From the NCBI GenBank assembly GCA_025361505.1, contig JANYKZ010000059.1, forward strand, positions 1 to 36,097: 36,097 nucleotides of DNA, given 5' to 3'. The DNA comes from Coriobacteriia bacterium. GTDB lineage: Bacteria; Actinomycetota; Coriobacteriia; Anaerosomatales; PALSA-660. The notes beneath the pieces were generated by a model that was not told the origin of the DNA, ran no database searches, and saw only the letters and a program-made list of their open reading frames with translations. Of the stretch, positions 1 through 8,876 are shown piece by piece; positions within the stretch are counted from its first letter, which is position 1; every line of letters begins with the position of its first letter. The position numbers were made by a program, and so were the translations under genes.

Positions 1-17
1 TTGCCCCACGATGCGAA

Positions 18-60
18 CAGAGGGGCGCGCCCCCCCAGGGGGGGGGGCCCCGCCCCTCTG
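18..60 (-). terminator. Strong GC hairpin ending the V-ATPase operon
   Basis: A perfect 10-bp outer inverted repeat (18-27 with 51-60, CAGAGGGGCG/CGCCCCTCTG) encloses a C7 run and a G10 run that can extend the stem. It lies about 60 nt past the atpD stop, the right place for the operon terminator. There is no clear U-tract after it on the minus strand, so it would be a tail-less terminator or a 3'-end stabilising hairpin. A small GGAGC/GCTCC stem lies at 75-89. I see no gene in 1-121. Confidence 0.6.
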
Positions 61-121
61 CCGTCCTGCGAAGCGGAGCCGTCAGCTCCAAGGCCCCCCG
101 GCCCAAGGGCGACGACCCGCT

Positions 122-775
122 CTAGGCGGCTCCCTGTGCGATCTTCTTCTTAGCCTCGATCTTCTTCTTGACCTTCTTCAGACGGAACAGGTCCTCGCGG
201 GCGCGCTCGTCGAGCGTCTGGCGGATGTAGGCGACCTGCTCCTTCAGCCCGGGAACCGTGATCTGCTCGAGGGCGTTCACGCGGCGGTTCGTCTTCTGGA
301 TCTCTTCGCCGAGCCGCTTCAGGCGGGTCTCGATGTCCGCGTACTCGATGATGACGTCGAGGATGTTCTCGAACCGGTCGGCTGCCTCGTCGATGCGGCT
401 CGAGACGCCGGTGATCGAGTAGCCTCGCGTGAACGAGCTGCGGACCGGGCTCTTGCCCTTCGTGACCACCGGGACCGACACACCCATGATCTTGGTACCG
501 GTCATGTCGATGGTCACCTCGCCCTTGGTCGCCATGGCGACCGAGCGGACCGACACGTTCCCGTCGACGGACTTCGCCACGGCGAGAGAGTACTGGGCCT
601 CGGAGACGGCCTTCTGCAGCGAACCGGAGAGGCGCAGGGTCTCGTCCATGACCGACATGAACTCGATGAGCAGCGCGTCACGCTTCTGCTTCAGCAGGTC
701 CATGCCCTGAACGGCGAGCCCGATCTGGGCACGTCTCTCGAGCAGCTCTGATCGTGTTGGCCGGACCTCTTCCAT
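122..775 (-). CDS. atpD: V-type ATPase subunit D (central stalk)
   Basis: Subunit D forms the rotating coiled-coil axle inside the A3B3 head and couples ATP turnover to rotation of the membrane c-ring. The 217-aa product is typical in length. It starts with the family N-terminus (PTRSELLERRAQIGLA), has long charged helices at both ends and ends in a Lys-rich tail. The ATG lies 3 nt after the atpB stop; its own Shine-Dalgarno is weak, so translation is probably coupled to atpB. It is the last gene of the V-ATPase operon. Confidence 0.95.
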   Translation of the reverse strand: MEEVRPTRSELLERRAQIGLAVQGMDLLKQKRDALLIEFMSVMDETLRLSGSLQKAVSEAQYSLAVAKSVDGNVSVRSVAMATKGEVTIDMTGTKIMGVSVPVVTKGKSPVRSSFTRGYSITGVSSRIDEAADRFENILDVIIEYADIETRLKRLGEEIQKTNRRVNALEQITVPGLKEQVAYIRQTLDERAREDLFRLKKVKKKIEAKKKIAQGAA

Positions 776-778
776 GGC

Positions 779-2209
779 CTAGAGATCCCCGCCCTTCGCT
801 GCTGCGGGGGCGTTCGGGTGGTACTTCGGGATGAAGTCGCGGACGCGCTTCAGCTCGCCCATGGGAAGCCCGGCGAGCAGCTCCCACGAGACGGTCAGCG
901 TGTCCTCGATCGAACGACCCTCTTCGCCCTGACCGATGATCGTCTTCTCGAAGTCGTCGGCGAACCGCAGGTAGCGACGGTCCGTGTCGGACAGCGCTTC
1001 CTCGCCGACGATGGCGACCAGACGACGGAGGTCGCGGCCCTGCGCGTACGCAGCGTAGAGCTGGTTCGCGACGGCGCGGTGGTCCTCACGCGTCTTGCCC
1101 TCGCCGATGCCCAGGTTCATCAGGCGGCTCAGGCACGGCAGCACGTCGATCGGCGGGTAGACGCCGCGACGGTGGAGCTGGCGCGAGAGCACGATCTGAC
1201 CCTCGGTGATGTACCCGGTGAGGTCGGGGATCGGGTGCGTGATGTCGTCGTCCGGCATCGTCAGGATCGGGAGCTGCGTGACGGAGCCCTTGTTGCCCTT
1301 GATGCGGCCCGCGCGCTCGTAGATCATCGAAAGGTTGGTGTACATGTAGCCCGGGTAGCCGCGGCGTCCCGGCACCTCTTCGCGTGCCGTCGAGACCTCG
1401 CGCAGCGCCTCGCAGTAGTTCGTCATGTCCGAGAGGACGACGAGGACCTGCATCCCCTTCTCGAAGGCGAGGTACTCGGCCACGGTGAGGGCCACCTTCG
1501 GGGTGAGCAGACGCTCGACGGTCGGGTCGTCGGCCAGGTTGAGGAAGAACACGACGCGCTCGAGCGCTCCGGTGTCCTCGAACTGCTGCATGAAGTAGGC
1601 GGCCTCACGGTGTGTGATGCCCATGGCGCCGAAGACGATGGCGAACTCCTCGCCGGAACCGACGCGCGCCTGACGGATGATCTGCGCCGCCAGCTCGTTG
1701 GCCGGAAGGCCTGAGCCCGAGAAGATCGGGAGCTTCTGGCCGCGGACGAGCGTGTTCAGGCCGTCGATGGCCGAAACGCCGGTCTCGATGAAGTCGGCCG
1801 GCTGGTCGCGGCGGTACGGGTTGATCGGCGAGCCGGTGATCTCGAGGCGCTTCTCCGGGATGACCGGGGCGCCCCCGTCGATCGGCTTGCCGGTGCCGTT
1901 GAGGATGCGGCCGAGCAGCTCGGGCGCGACCTCGACCTTGGCGACCTCTTCGAGGAAGCGGACCGTGGTCTTGTCGGTGTCGATGCCGCGCGTGCCCTCG
2001 AACACCTGGATGACGGCGATGTCGCCGCTGATCTCGAGGACCTGCCCGGTGCGGATGCTGTCATCCGGCATCGAGATGGAGACCATCTCGTTGTAGGCGA
2101 CACCGTGTGCGTTGTGCACGAAGATCAGCGGTCCCGTGACGTACTCGAGGGTCCGGTAGTCGGTCGACAGGAGTGAGCGGCGGGGAGCCGCCTCAGCGGT
2201 CGGCGTCAT
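779..2209 (-). CDS. atpB: V-type ATPase subunit B (non-catalytic head subunit)
   Basis: Subunit B alternates with catalytic subunit A in the cytoplasmic A3B3 hexamer. The 476-aa product has the usual length and has [11 protein letters not shown] where subunit A carries its P-loop, as expected for a regulatory nucleotide site without a GKT motif. Other family segments are visible, such as the [21 protein letters not shown] stretch. Its ATG abuts the atpA stop codon with no gap, which suggests translational coupling and 1:1 synthesis with A. Confidence 0.97.
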   Translation of the reverse strand: MTPTAEAAPRRSLLSTDYRTLEYVTGPLIFVHNAHGVAYNEMVSISMPDDSIRTGQVLEISGDIAVIQVFEGTRGIDTDKTTVRFLEEVAKVEVAPELLGRILNGTGKPIDGGAPVIPEKRLEITGSPINPYRRDQPADFIETGVSAIDGLNTLVRGQKLPIFSGSGLPANELAAQIIRQARVGSGEEFAIVFGAMGITHREAAYFMQQFEDTGALERVVFFLNLADDPTVERLLTPKVALTVAEYLAFEKGMQVLVVLSDMTNYCEALREVSTAREEVPGRRGYPGYMYTNLSMIYERAGRIKGNKGSVTQLPILTMPDDDITHPIPDLTGYITEGQIVLSRQLHRRGVYPPIDVLPCLSRLMNLGIGEGKTREDHRAVANQLYAAYAQGRDLRRLVAIVGEEALSDTDRRYLRFADDFEKTIIGQGEEGRSIEDTLTVSWELLAGLPMGELKRVRDFIPKYHPNAPAAAKGGDL

Positions 2210-3961
2210 CTAGAGCACCTCGATTCCGGCGATGTCCTCGGCGAGTGTGGAGGTGAAGGCCTGCATGGACTTGATGGCCTCCTCGTGCGGGGTGGTCTTG
2301 AACCCTGCGATCGAGTCGCGGATCGGCAGCTCGAGCACCTGCCGGAGCGAGACGCCCCTGTTCAGCGCCGCGACGGCGGCGTCCGAGAACGCCAGGATGA
2401 CCTTGAGGATCCAATACGCCTTGAGCGGTGGGCAGTACGCGTCGACGTCGTCGAACGCGAACTGCTGCAGGAAGTCCTCGCGCAGCATGCGCGCGACCTC
2501 CAGGATGATCTTCTCCGACTCCGGCAGAGCATCCGGGCCGACCAGCTGCACGATCTCCTGAAGCTCGGTCTCCTTCTGGAGGATGAACATCGCGCGATCG
2601 CGGTAGGACACCCAGTCGGATGCGACGTTCGTCTCGTACCAGCCGCGGACCTGACCCAGGAACAGGGTGTAGCTCTTGGTCCACGAGATGGCCGGGAAGT
2701 GGCGGCGGTGGGCCAGGCTGGTGTCGAGTGCCCAGAACGCGCCTGTGACGCGCAGGGAGTTCTGCGTCATCGGCTCGGACATGTCGCCGCCTGCCGGCGA
2801 GACTGCGCCGACCATCGTGACGGAGCCGATGCGGTCGTCGGCGCCCAGAGTCTCGACGCGGCCGGACCGCTCGTAGAACGAGGCGAGACGCGTGGCCAGG
2901 TAGGCGGGATAGCCTTCCTCACCCGGCATCTCTTCGAGTCGGCCGGACACCTCGCGGAGCGCTTCGCCCCAGCGAGAGGTCGAGTCGGCCATCATGGCCA
3001 CGTCGTAGCCCATGTCTCGGTAGTACTCGGCGAGCGTCGCGCCCACGTAGATGGACGCCTCGCGGGCCGCGACCGGCATGTTCGACGTGTTGGCCACGAG
3101 CACGGTGCGGTCCATGAGAGGAGCGCCGGTGCGCGGGTCGTCGAGCTGCGGGAACTCCGTGAGGACCTCGGTCATCTCGTTGCCGCGCTCGCCGCAGCCG
3201 ATGTAGACGATGATGTCCACGTCGGCCCACTTGGCCAGCGACTGCTGGGTGACCGTCTTCCCCGTTCCGAAACCGCCCGGGATGATGGCGTTGCCGCCGA
3301 GGGCGATCGGGAAGAACGTGTCGAGGATCCGCATGCCGGTGGTGAACGGCGTCGTCGGGTCCAGCTTCTTCGTGTAGGGACGGCCCTCGCGGACCGGCCA
3401 GCGCTGGGTCATCGTCATCTCGGTGCCGTCTTCGAACTTCGCGACGACGGTATCGATGTTGTACTCGCCCGAGGGGGCGACCCAACTCAGACGGCCCTTC
3501 TTGCGCGGAGCGACCATGATCTTGTGAACGATCGTCTGGCCCTCCTTGACGGTGCCGATCGCGTCGCCGCCGATGACATCCGTGCCGGCAGTAGCCACGG
3601 CCACGAACGGCCACAGCTTGTCCCGGTCGAGCGCGGACGCCACGGTGCCGCGCTCGATGAAGTCACCGCTCTGTTCGGCGATGACCGGGAGCGGGCGCTG
3701 GACGCCGTCGTAGATCGACGTGAGCAGACCCGGGCCCAGTTCAACGGTCAGCGGTGCGTCCGTCGACTCGACGTGGTCGCCGACCATCAGGCCGGAGGTG
3801 TCCTCGTAGACCTGGATCGTCGCGCGGTCGGCCTCGAGCCGGATGACCTCACCCATGAGGCCTTGGGCACCGACGCGCACGACGTCGTACATCTTGGCGC
3901 CGGTCATTCCGGCCGCGACTACGACCGGTCCGGTGATCTTGGAGATGCTTCCTGCGATCAT
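2210..3961 (-). CDS. atpA: V-type ATPase catalytic subunit A
   Basis: This is the catalytic ATP-hydrolysing or ATP-synthesising subunit of the A3B3 head. The 583-aa product has an N-terminal beta-barrel, the bulge region peculiar to V/A-type A subunits (about residues 115-200), a Walker A motif GGFGTGKT at residues 229-236, and the GERGNE segment near residues 257-262 that carries the catalytic glutamate. Length and motifs separate it from F-type beta. Its ATG directly abuts the atpF stop. Confidence 0.98.
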   Translation of the reverse strand: MIAGSISKITGPVVVAAGMTGAKMYDVVRVGAQGLMGEVIRLEADRATIQVYEDTSGLMVGDHVESTDAPLTVELGPGLLTSIYDGVQRPLPVIAEQSGDFIERGTVASALDRDKLWPFVAVATAGTDVIGGDAIGTVKEGQTIVHKIMVAPRKKGRLSWVAPSGEYNIDTVVAKFEDGTEMTMTQRWPVREGRPYTKKLDPTTPFTTGMRILDTFFPIALGGNAIIPGGFGTGKTVTQQSLAKWADVDIIVYIGCGERGNEMTEVLTEFPQLDDPRTGAPLMDRTVLVANTSNMPVAAREASIYVGATLAEYYRDMGYDVAMMADSTSRWGEALREVSGRLEEMPGEEGYPAYLATRLASFYERSGRVETLGADDRIGSVTMVGAVSPAGGDMSEPMTQNSLRVTGAFWALDTSLAHRRHFPAISWTKSYTLFLGQVRGWYETNVASDWVSYRDRAMFILQKETELQEIVQLVGPDALPESEKIILEVARMLREDFLQQFAFDDVDAYCPPLKAYWILKVILAFSDAAVAALNRGVSLRQVLELPIRDSIAGFKTTPHEEAIKSMQAFTSTLAEDIAGIEVL

Positions 3962-4294
3962 CTATCCTCGCCTCAGTGTGATGTCGAATCCGATCGCCCG
4001 ACGGATCAGGCGTGACAGGTAGGCTCTGTGGTCCCCGCCGACGTGCAGCGTCTCCTTTATGGGGAGTGAGACCACGATCGGCCGGTAGATCGAGTCGATC
4101 TTGTGCTGCAGACGCTCGTCGACGCCGGCCATCAGGGCCTCGTTGACGGCGATGATCCCGCTCGTGTCATCGTCGACGAGAGCGGAGAGAAGCCGCCTCG
4201 CCTCCTCGGGAGACTCGGCGGTGACCACGTCGCACCCGGACAGCCTGAAGCCGTCCGCGTGCTCGGGGTCGGTCAGGACGACGAGCTTATACAA
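3962..4294 (-). CDS. atpF: V-type ATPase subunit F (central stalk; ntpG position)
   Basis: Subunit F binds subunit D in the rotor stalk. The 110-aa product has the Rossmann-like start expected of the family (YKLVVLTDPEHADGFRLSG). The start appears to be TTG at 4294, because a stop lies just upstream in frame and no ATG or GTG follows nearby. An AAGGAA Shine-Dalgarno sits at the proper distance inside the end of atpC. The first 8 nt overlap atpC, indicating coupling. Confidence 0.92.
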   Translation of the reverse strand: MYKLVVLTDPEHADGFRLSGCDVVTAESPEEARRLLSALVDDDTSGIIAVNEALMAGVDERLQHKIDSIYRPIVVSLPIKETLHVGGDHRAYLSRLIRRAIGFDITLRRG

Positions 4295-5375
4295 TGATCA
4301 GTTCCTTCCGCATGCGGTCCGAGGGCATGCCGACGGCGGTGCCCTTCACGATGATCCGCAGGTTGGTGACCTCGTTCTGCTTGGCCCACAGGTACGCGAT
4401 CGTGATGCCCACGCCCAGCGGGTCGCCACGACCCGCATCGAGTGCCTTGCGCATCACGTAGTCCTCGAGAGCGCGCTCGAACACCGACAGAGAACCCTCT
4501 TCGACGTAGGTAGCGATGACAGCTTCGAGCTGCCGCGCATACGGGGTCGTCTTCAGAGCGTCGAGGACCTCGTCGACGTCCGACAGGCCGCTCATGGTGT
4601 TGAACAGGTCCTCGCTCACGTACGCTCCGCCAGCCAGGAAGAAGATCCTGGGGCTGATGCCGCCGAGGTCGTTCTTCAGCAACCGGAAGGTCGTGAGCAG
4701 GTTGATGGAGTCGACCTGCAGACCGAGGATGCGTCGAGCGAGCACGACGTTGGCGCGGCGACCCGAAAGACGCTCGGCTGCCCAGCCGGAGTAGTACTTG
4801 TCGAGCGCGAGCTCGAGGCTGGCAAGGTTGCCGCCCTCCCCGTAGGCCGCAAGGGCGCCGCGAAGCGGCACGGCGTACGGAGAACCCCACGTAACGAGCG
4901 TGTCGACCACGGCGCGGATGTCCTCGAGCTGGACGAGCACGTGCAGTTCGGCCGGAGAGAGGGCGCCCACAGCGTACAGGCCGTCCTCGATCTCCTCCGG
5001 CATCAGATGCATGTGCTTACCGCGGATGATCGACTTGATGTTGAACAGGTCCCAGCGCCCCAGGAGCGTTCCGACCAGGTCATGGGCCTCCGCGTTCAGG
5101 AACCCCATCACCTTCTGGAACGTCCCCACCATGTTGGCCCGGAAGGCCTCGTCGACCGCGGCCGGAGTGCGGCCGTGGATGATCGCGGTCTCGATGTCGG
5201 GACCGTACTCGGTGTCGATGAGCTGCTGGATGATCTTGTTGACGTCGGATGACGTCATCAGCTCGTCGAACGTACGGGCGCTGAGCAGCCTCGAGCGCAT
5301 CCCGCGCACGCGCGCGTTTCCGTAACCGTAGTCACGGCCCGGCGTCGGAGCTTTCGTGGCCGTCTGCGCACTCAT
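4287..5375 (-). CDS. atpC: V-type ATPase subunit C (rotor-stalk/c-ring connector)
   Basis: Subunit C (called d in some nomenclatures) is a funnel-shaped helical protein that joins the central stalk to the membrane c-ring. The 362-aa product carries family features: the N-terminal YGNARVRGMRSRLL segment, the RLLKNDLGGISPRIFFLAGG stretch, and C-terminal IAYLWAKQNEVTNLRII, which is highly characteristic. Its ATG overlaps the atpE stop as ATGA, and its 3' end overlaps the TTG start of atpF. Confidence 0.95.
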   Translation of the reverse strand: MSAQTATKAPTPGRDYGYGNARVRGMRSRLLSARTFDELMTSSDVNKIIQQLIDTEYGPDIETAIIHGRTPAAVDEAFRANMVGTFQKVMGFLNAEAHDLVGTLLGRWDLFNIKSIIRGKHMHLMPEEIEDGLYAVGALSPAELHVLVQLEDIRAVVDTLVTWGSPYAVPLRGALAAYGEGGNLASLELALDKYYSGWAAERLSGRRANVVLARRILGLQVDSINLLTTFRLLKNDLGGISPRIFFLAGGAYVSEDLFNTMSGLSDVDEVLDALKTTPYARQLEAVIATYVEEGSLSVFERALEDYVMRKALDAGRGDPLGVGITIAYLWAKQNEVTNLRIIVKGTAVGMPSDRMRKELIIV

Positions 5376-5950
5376 GCGGACAGGACCTCCGCGATCTCGG
5401 ACTGTCCGCGAGTGCGGAACTTCTCGAGTCGGTCCTCGAGTGTGTTGCGGCGAAGCATGTTGCCCTCGTGCGCCACGACGGTTATCCCGCCGCGTGTCGA
5501 AGCGGTCGCGTCGACGGTGCCGACGAGACCCGAAGACCTCAGGAACTCGGTGGCGAGCCCTTCGTCCGCAGGGTCGACCCGCAGCACAACCTCGCCATCG
5601 AGGCCGGCGACGGCCTCTTCGGCCAAGGCGCGGAAGAGCGCCGGGTAGTCCTCGCCCTTCCGTGCGGACGCCATGAGGTCGAGCGCCTCATCGAACGACG
5701 TGACGATCGCGCGCTCCTTGACGCCGGCCACGGAGCGCCGGCCTTCAAGGCGTGCCGAGTTCACGGCACGCGCCGACGTCAGCGTCGCATGAGCGCGCGC
5801 CGCCTCCACCTTGTTCGCACGAATGAGCTTGCCCTGCTCCTCGGCGTCTTCCTTGATGCCTCGGGCCTGCTCTCGGGCAGCTTCGATCGCCTCGCGGCTC
5901 TCCTGCTCACCCTGCTCTTCGAGCGCTATGAAGATGTCTTCTATCGCCAT
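5372..5950 (-). CDS. atpE: V-type ATPase subunit E (peripheral stalk)
   Basis: Subunit E pairs with the G/H-type subunit to form the peripheral stalk that keeps the head from rotating. The 192-aa product has a long Glu/Ala/Arg-rich N-terminal helix (about residues 8-75) followed by a compact C-terminal domain, the normal architecture. A GGGGGAG Shine-Dalgarno precedes the ATG. The operon position (between K and C) matches the ntp-type gene order. Confidence 0.92.
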   Translation of the reverse strand: MAIEDIFIALEEQGEQESREAIEAAREQARGIKEDAEEQGKLIRANKVEAARAHATLTSARAVNSARLEGRRSVAGVKERAIVTSFDEALDLMASARKGEDYPALFRALAEEAVAGLDGEVVLRVDPADEGLATEFLRSSGLVGTVDATASTRGGITVVAHEGNMLRRNTLEDRLEKFRTRGQSEIAEVLSA

Positions 5951-5989
5951 TCAGGACTCCCCCTGTTGCTTGTAAGAGTTCGAGAGTCC

Positions 5990-6316
5990 TTAGCCGTTGA
6001 TCATGATCGCTGAGACGAATCCCAGCAGAACGATGACCTCGGGAAGCGCCTGGAGCGTGATGACCCAGATGGCGACCTCAGGACGCTCTGCGAGCGTGCC
6101 GGCGCCGGCAGAGCCGATCTTGGCCTGTGCGTAGGCAGCGCCCAGCGCAGAGAGACCCATGGCCAGTCCAGCAGCGATAGCCTTAGCTGCAGAGACCTGC
6201 CACGCTACCGCCACAACGGCGGTTCCAGCATCCTGCGCGAGCGCGATCGCGGGGAGAACCAACGCGATCAGGAACACTCCTGCGGACAGTACCTTCGTGA
6301 GCCGCTTGTCCATCAT
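5990..6316 (-). CDS. atpK: V-type ATPase subunit K (c-ring proteolipid), single-hairpin form
   Basis: Subunit K forms the ion-carrying membrane ring. The 108-aa product has an N-terminal hydrophobic segment (about 10-27) ending in ALAQDA, which resembles a signal peptide, then one hairpin of two membrane helices (about 32-65 and 79-106). The ion-binding glutamate is E93 in QALPEVIVLLGF. It is thus a two-helix form rather than the duplicated four-helix K of Enterococcus. ATGATG at the start overlaps the atpI stop; either ATG may be used. The coupling ion (H+ or Na+) cannot be settled from sequence alone. Confidence 0.93.
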   Translation of the reverse strand: MMDKRLTKVLSAGVFLIALVLPAIALAQDAGTAVVAVAWQVSAAKAIAAGLAMGLSALGAAYAQAKIGSAGAGTLAERPEVAIWVITLQALPEVIVLLGFVSAIMING

Positions 6317-8316
6317 GCCTGCCCTTCACCTCCGGTCTTACGGAACGGACTGTACTCGGTGTTGCCGGCCTCGAAAAACTTCCCGAAGAACTCGAGGAAG
6401 TTGAGACGCAAAGCGTGGATCGACGGGCTGAACGCCGCGATCACGAAGTTGAGCGTGTGCAGGACGATGCCCAGCAACACACCCATGAGAAGGCCCACCG
6501 GCTTGATGGGGCTGCCCGCCAGCTTGACGACGATGCCGTTGATGGCGCTCGCAAAGATCGCGCCCGCAAGGCCGACGGCCATGATTCGGATGTAGCTCGC
6601 GATGTGGGACGCCGTCTCGATCGTCTCGACGACACCCATGATGCCGCCGCCGCGGATGGCGAACACGAACCCGCCGAGCGCCACCGCCGCGAAGATCCAC
6701 ATGCCCACGGTGCTCATGGTGCCGAGCGTGGCCGCAGCCATGCCGAGAGCGACGGAGATGAACAGGGCGATGAGCAGGACGAGGATGCCGCCGCGCTCCT
6801 GGAGGTGATGTTTGTTGCCGGTGCGAACGGCGTTGATCACGCCGAGGCTCAGGCCCAGGACGATCTGGATCACACCGACGGAGAGTGCGATCAGCATGAA
6901 CGGCATGACCAGCTCTTCGCGGTTGAACGGCAGCGTCACGCCCAGCACGCTGATCTTGTGGATCAGGTTGAGGCTGGCCGGGCCCTCTCCGAGGAGGTTG
7001 CCGAAGAACTCGCCGTAGAAGATGCCGAAGACGATGCACATCGTCGCCGCGGGTCCGAGGACCGATGTGGCGGTCTGGATGCCCTCGTTGTCCTTGAATC
7101 GCGAACGCAGGAACAGCACGATGCCCATCATGATCAGGCCGTAGCCGATGTCGCCGACGATCATCCCGAAGAAGATCGGGAAGAACAGGAACAGCGTCCA
7201 GGTCGGGTCGAGGGTGCCGTACCGCGGCGTGCCGTAGACACCCAGCAGGGTCTCGAACGGCTTGAGGGCCTTGGTGTTCGAGAGGGCGACCGGCGTCTCG
7301 GCCATGTCCTTCTCTGTGATCTCCTTGCGGGAGATGATGACGTCCATGCCGAAGGCCGCCTTCATCTCCGCCTCGAGCTCAGCCAGATCGGCGGCGGGGA
7401 TCCATCCGGTGATGACGAAGGCGTACTCCGTCTGTCCGAACTTCGGGATGGTCGCGATCTCGTCGATCTTGTCGGTCAGCACGTCGCGGACCGTGGCCAG
7501 GCGCAGGTACCACTTCGCCGACATGGACTCCAGCTCGAGCCGCACGGCCTTCAGGTCGTCCGGGAGCGTCTTGCGGCGCTCGCGGATCGAATCGTAGGCC
7601 TGGTCGAACGGGAGGCCCTGCATGTCGGAGGGAAGGCGGATCTGGTTGACGTTCTCCATCGCCAGGAACTTGTGGACCGGCTCGGAGTACGTGCGGCTGA
7701 ACACCACGATCGCCGCGGTCGTATCCTCGTCGACATCCGTCGAGACGATGTCGCACTGCTTGTGCGTGATGGTGTCGAGCTCTTCCTTCAGCTGCTCGAG
7801 CAGCCCCTTGTAGCGGCGCTCGATGAGCAGCGCGACCGAGTCGAACGCACCGGTCGTGACGATCTGCCGCGCGAGCGGCTGGATCTTGTGCAGGATCGGC
7901 TCGTACCGGCCGAGCAGGGAGATCTCGTTCTCGATCTCGGACTGCGACTGGGCGAGCGAAGCGGTGCGCTCCTCGACCTCATCGATGATCTTGACGACCT
8001 CGTCCGACAGTTCGCCGGACTCGAGCTTCCACAGCTTCAGGTACTCCTTCTGCCGTGCGACCTCGTCGACGTGCGAGCCCGGAAGCTGCAGCGCCTTGAT
8101 GATGGCGCGTACGCGGATGAGGAGGTCCTCCATCCGCTCGCGCTCACTTGCCTGACCGAGAGCCACGTCCATCTGGTCGATGGGCATGTCCCCGGAGCCG
8201 ATCTTCTTGGTGAGATCCTCGATGTGGAGCTTGCCCTGCTCGTGCAGCAAGCTCACCGCTTCAAAGAAGCGGTTCTTCGGTCCGATGATCTCGACCCGTG
8301 CCATCGGGACGAGCAC
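6313..8316 (-). CDS. atpI: V-type ATPase subunit I (a-type stator/ion channel)
   Basis: Subunit I provides the ion half-channels beside the c-ring and anchors the peripheral stalks. The product (667 aa from this start) has a soluble, coiled-coil-rich N-terminal half (to about residue 340) and a C-terminal half with several membrane helices. The essential channel arginine lies in the SYIRIMAVGLA helix. I chose GTG at 8316 because an AGGGGG Shine-Dalgarno stands 8 nt away and because MLVPMARVEIIG matches the family N-terminus; the track's start at 8325 lies too close to that motif. Confidence 0.94.
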   Translation of the reverse strand: MLVPMARVEIIGPKNRFFEAVSLLHEQGKLHIEDLTKKIGSGDMPIDQMDVALGQASERERMEDLLIRVRAIIKALQLPGSHVDEVARQKEYLKLWKLESGELSDEVVKIIDEVEERTASLAQSQSEIENEISLLGRYEPILHKIQPLARQIVTTGAFDSVALLIERRYKGLLEQLKEELDTITHKQCDIVSTDVDEDTTAAIVVFSRTYSEPVHKFLAMENVNQIRLPSDMQGLPFDQAYDSIRERRKTLPDDLKAVRLELESMSAKWYLRLATVRDVLTDKIDEIATIPKFGQTEYAFVITGWIPAADLAELEAEMKAAFGMDVIISRKEITEKDMAETPVALSNTKALKPFETLLGVYGTPRYGTLDPTWTLFLFFPIFFGMIVGDIGYGLIMMGIVLFLRSRFKDNEGIQTATSVLGPAATMCIVFGIFYGEFFGNLLGEGPASLNLIHKISVLGVTLPFNREELVMPFMLIALSVGVIQIVLGLSLGVINAVRTGNKHHLQERGGILVLLIALFISVALGMAAATLGTMSTVGMWIFAAVALGGFVFAIRGGGIMGVVETIETASHIASYIRIMAVGLAGAIFASAINGIVVKLAGSPIKPVGLLMGVLLGIVLHTLNFVIAAFSPSIHALRLNFLEFFGKFFEAGNTEYSPFRKTGGEGQA

Positions 8317-8362
8317 GACCATCACCCCCTCGGTAGGACCAAACCCCCAGCGTGGCGGGCGG

Positions 8363-8734
8363 TCAGACCTCCGTTACGGCCTTCACGATGGCATCCGCCG
8401 CAAGAGCGCGGCGTCCCGCCAGTGACTCCTCCAGTGCGGCAGCGTCAGCAGCCGCCTTCGCGCGTATCGCCGACGCGTCCTTGTCTGCCTGTGCCAGCGC
8501 AGCCGCCTCAGCCTCGCGAGCGAGCCGATCCCCCTCGGCCTCCGCCTTCGCGATGATCTCCGCCGCCTTGCGGCGGGCGTCCGCGACGATCTCGTCCGCT
8601 TCCTTCTTCGCCTTCATCACGCGTCCGGAGATCTCCATCTCCTTCTCGCGGATGCGGTGAAGCGGCGAGGCGCTGTCGTGCCCCACGACGTCCTGGTGGA
8701 ATTTGATCTCCTCCAGCACCTTGTCGTCGACCAC
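8363..8734 (-). CDS. V-type ATPase subunit H/G-like peripheral-stalk coiled coil (ntpF position)
   Basis: A 123-aa, Ala/Glu/Lys/Arg-rich protein that is almost entirely predicted coiled coil (about residues 25-105, KAKKEADEIVADARRKAAEI). Such low-complexity helices are hard to assign by sequence alone, but as the first gene, directly before subunit I, it fits the G/H (ntpF, AhaH) subunit that pairs with E in the peripheral stalk. The start is GTG at 8734, preceded by an AGGAG Shine-Dalgarno. Confidence 0.85.
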   Translation of the reverse strand: MVDDKVLEEIKFHQDVVGHDSASPLHRIREKEMEISGRVMKAKKEADEIVADARRKAAEIIAKAEAEGDRLAREAEAAALAQADKDASAIRAKAAADAAALEESLAGRRALAADAIVKAVTEV

Positions 8735-8876
8735 GGCGTCTCCTCTCGGTCACTGAAGGCGCGCCCTGTTGGGTCGCGCCTCGACTCTCTACAGCCGAAC
8801 GCGGGCGGCGTAATGCCCGCCTCAGGGGTAAGTGTTCTGCGCGACGCCGTCGATTCCTGCAAGGTCCGTCCGGATT
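8735..8876 (-). other. Intergenic region alr to V-ATPase operon, two hairpins
   Basis: This 142-nt gap separates the alr block from the V-ATPase operon. Two inverted repeats are visible: GCGGGC/GCCCGC at 8801-8820 (8-nt loop) and GGCGCG-CCC/GGG-T-CGCGCC at 8758-8780 (TGTT loop). One or both may terminate alr transcripts or structure the V-ATPase leader. I could not find a convincing -35/-10 pair, so whether the V-ATPase operon has its own promoter here is open. Confidence 0.4.

Noticed and set aside
2285-4015. Plus-strand ORF of 576 codons
   Set aside because: Antisense to atpA; no recognisable protein features.
6415-8556. Plus-strand ORF of 713 codons
   Set aside because: Antisense to atpI and the H/G-like subunit; low-complexity Asp/Arg/His composition and no family similarity.
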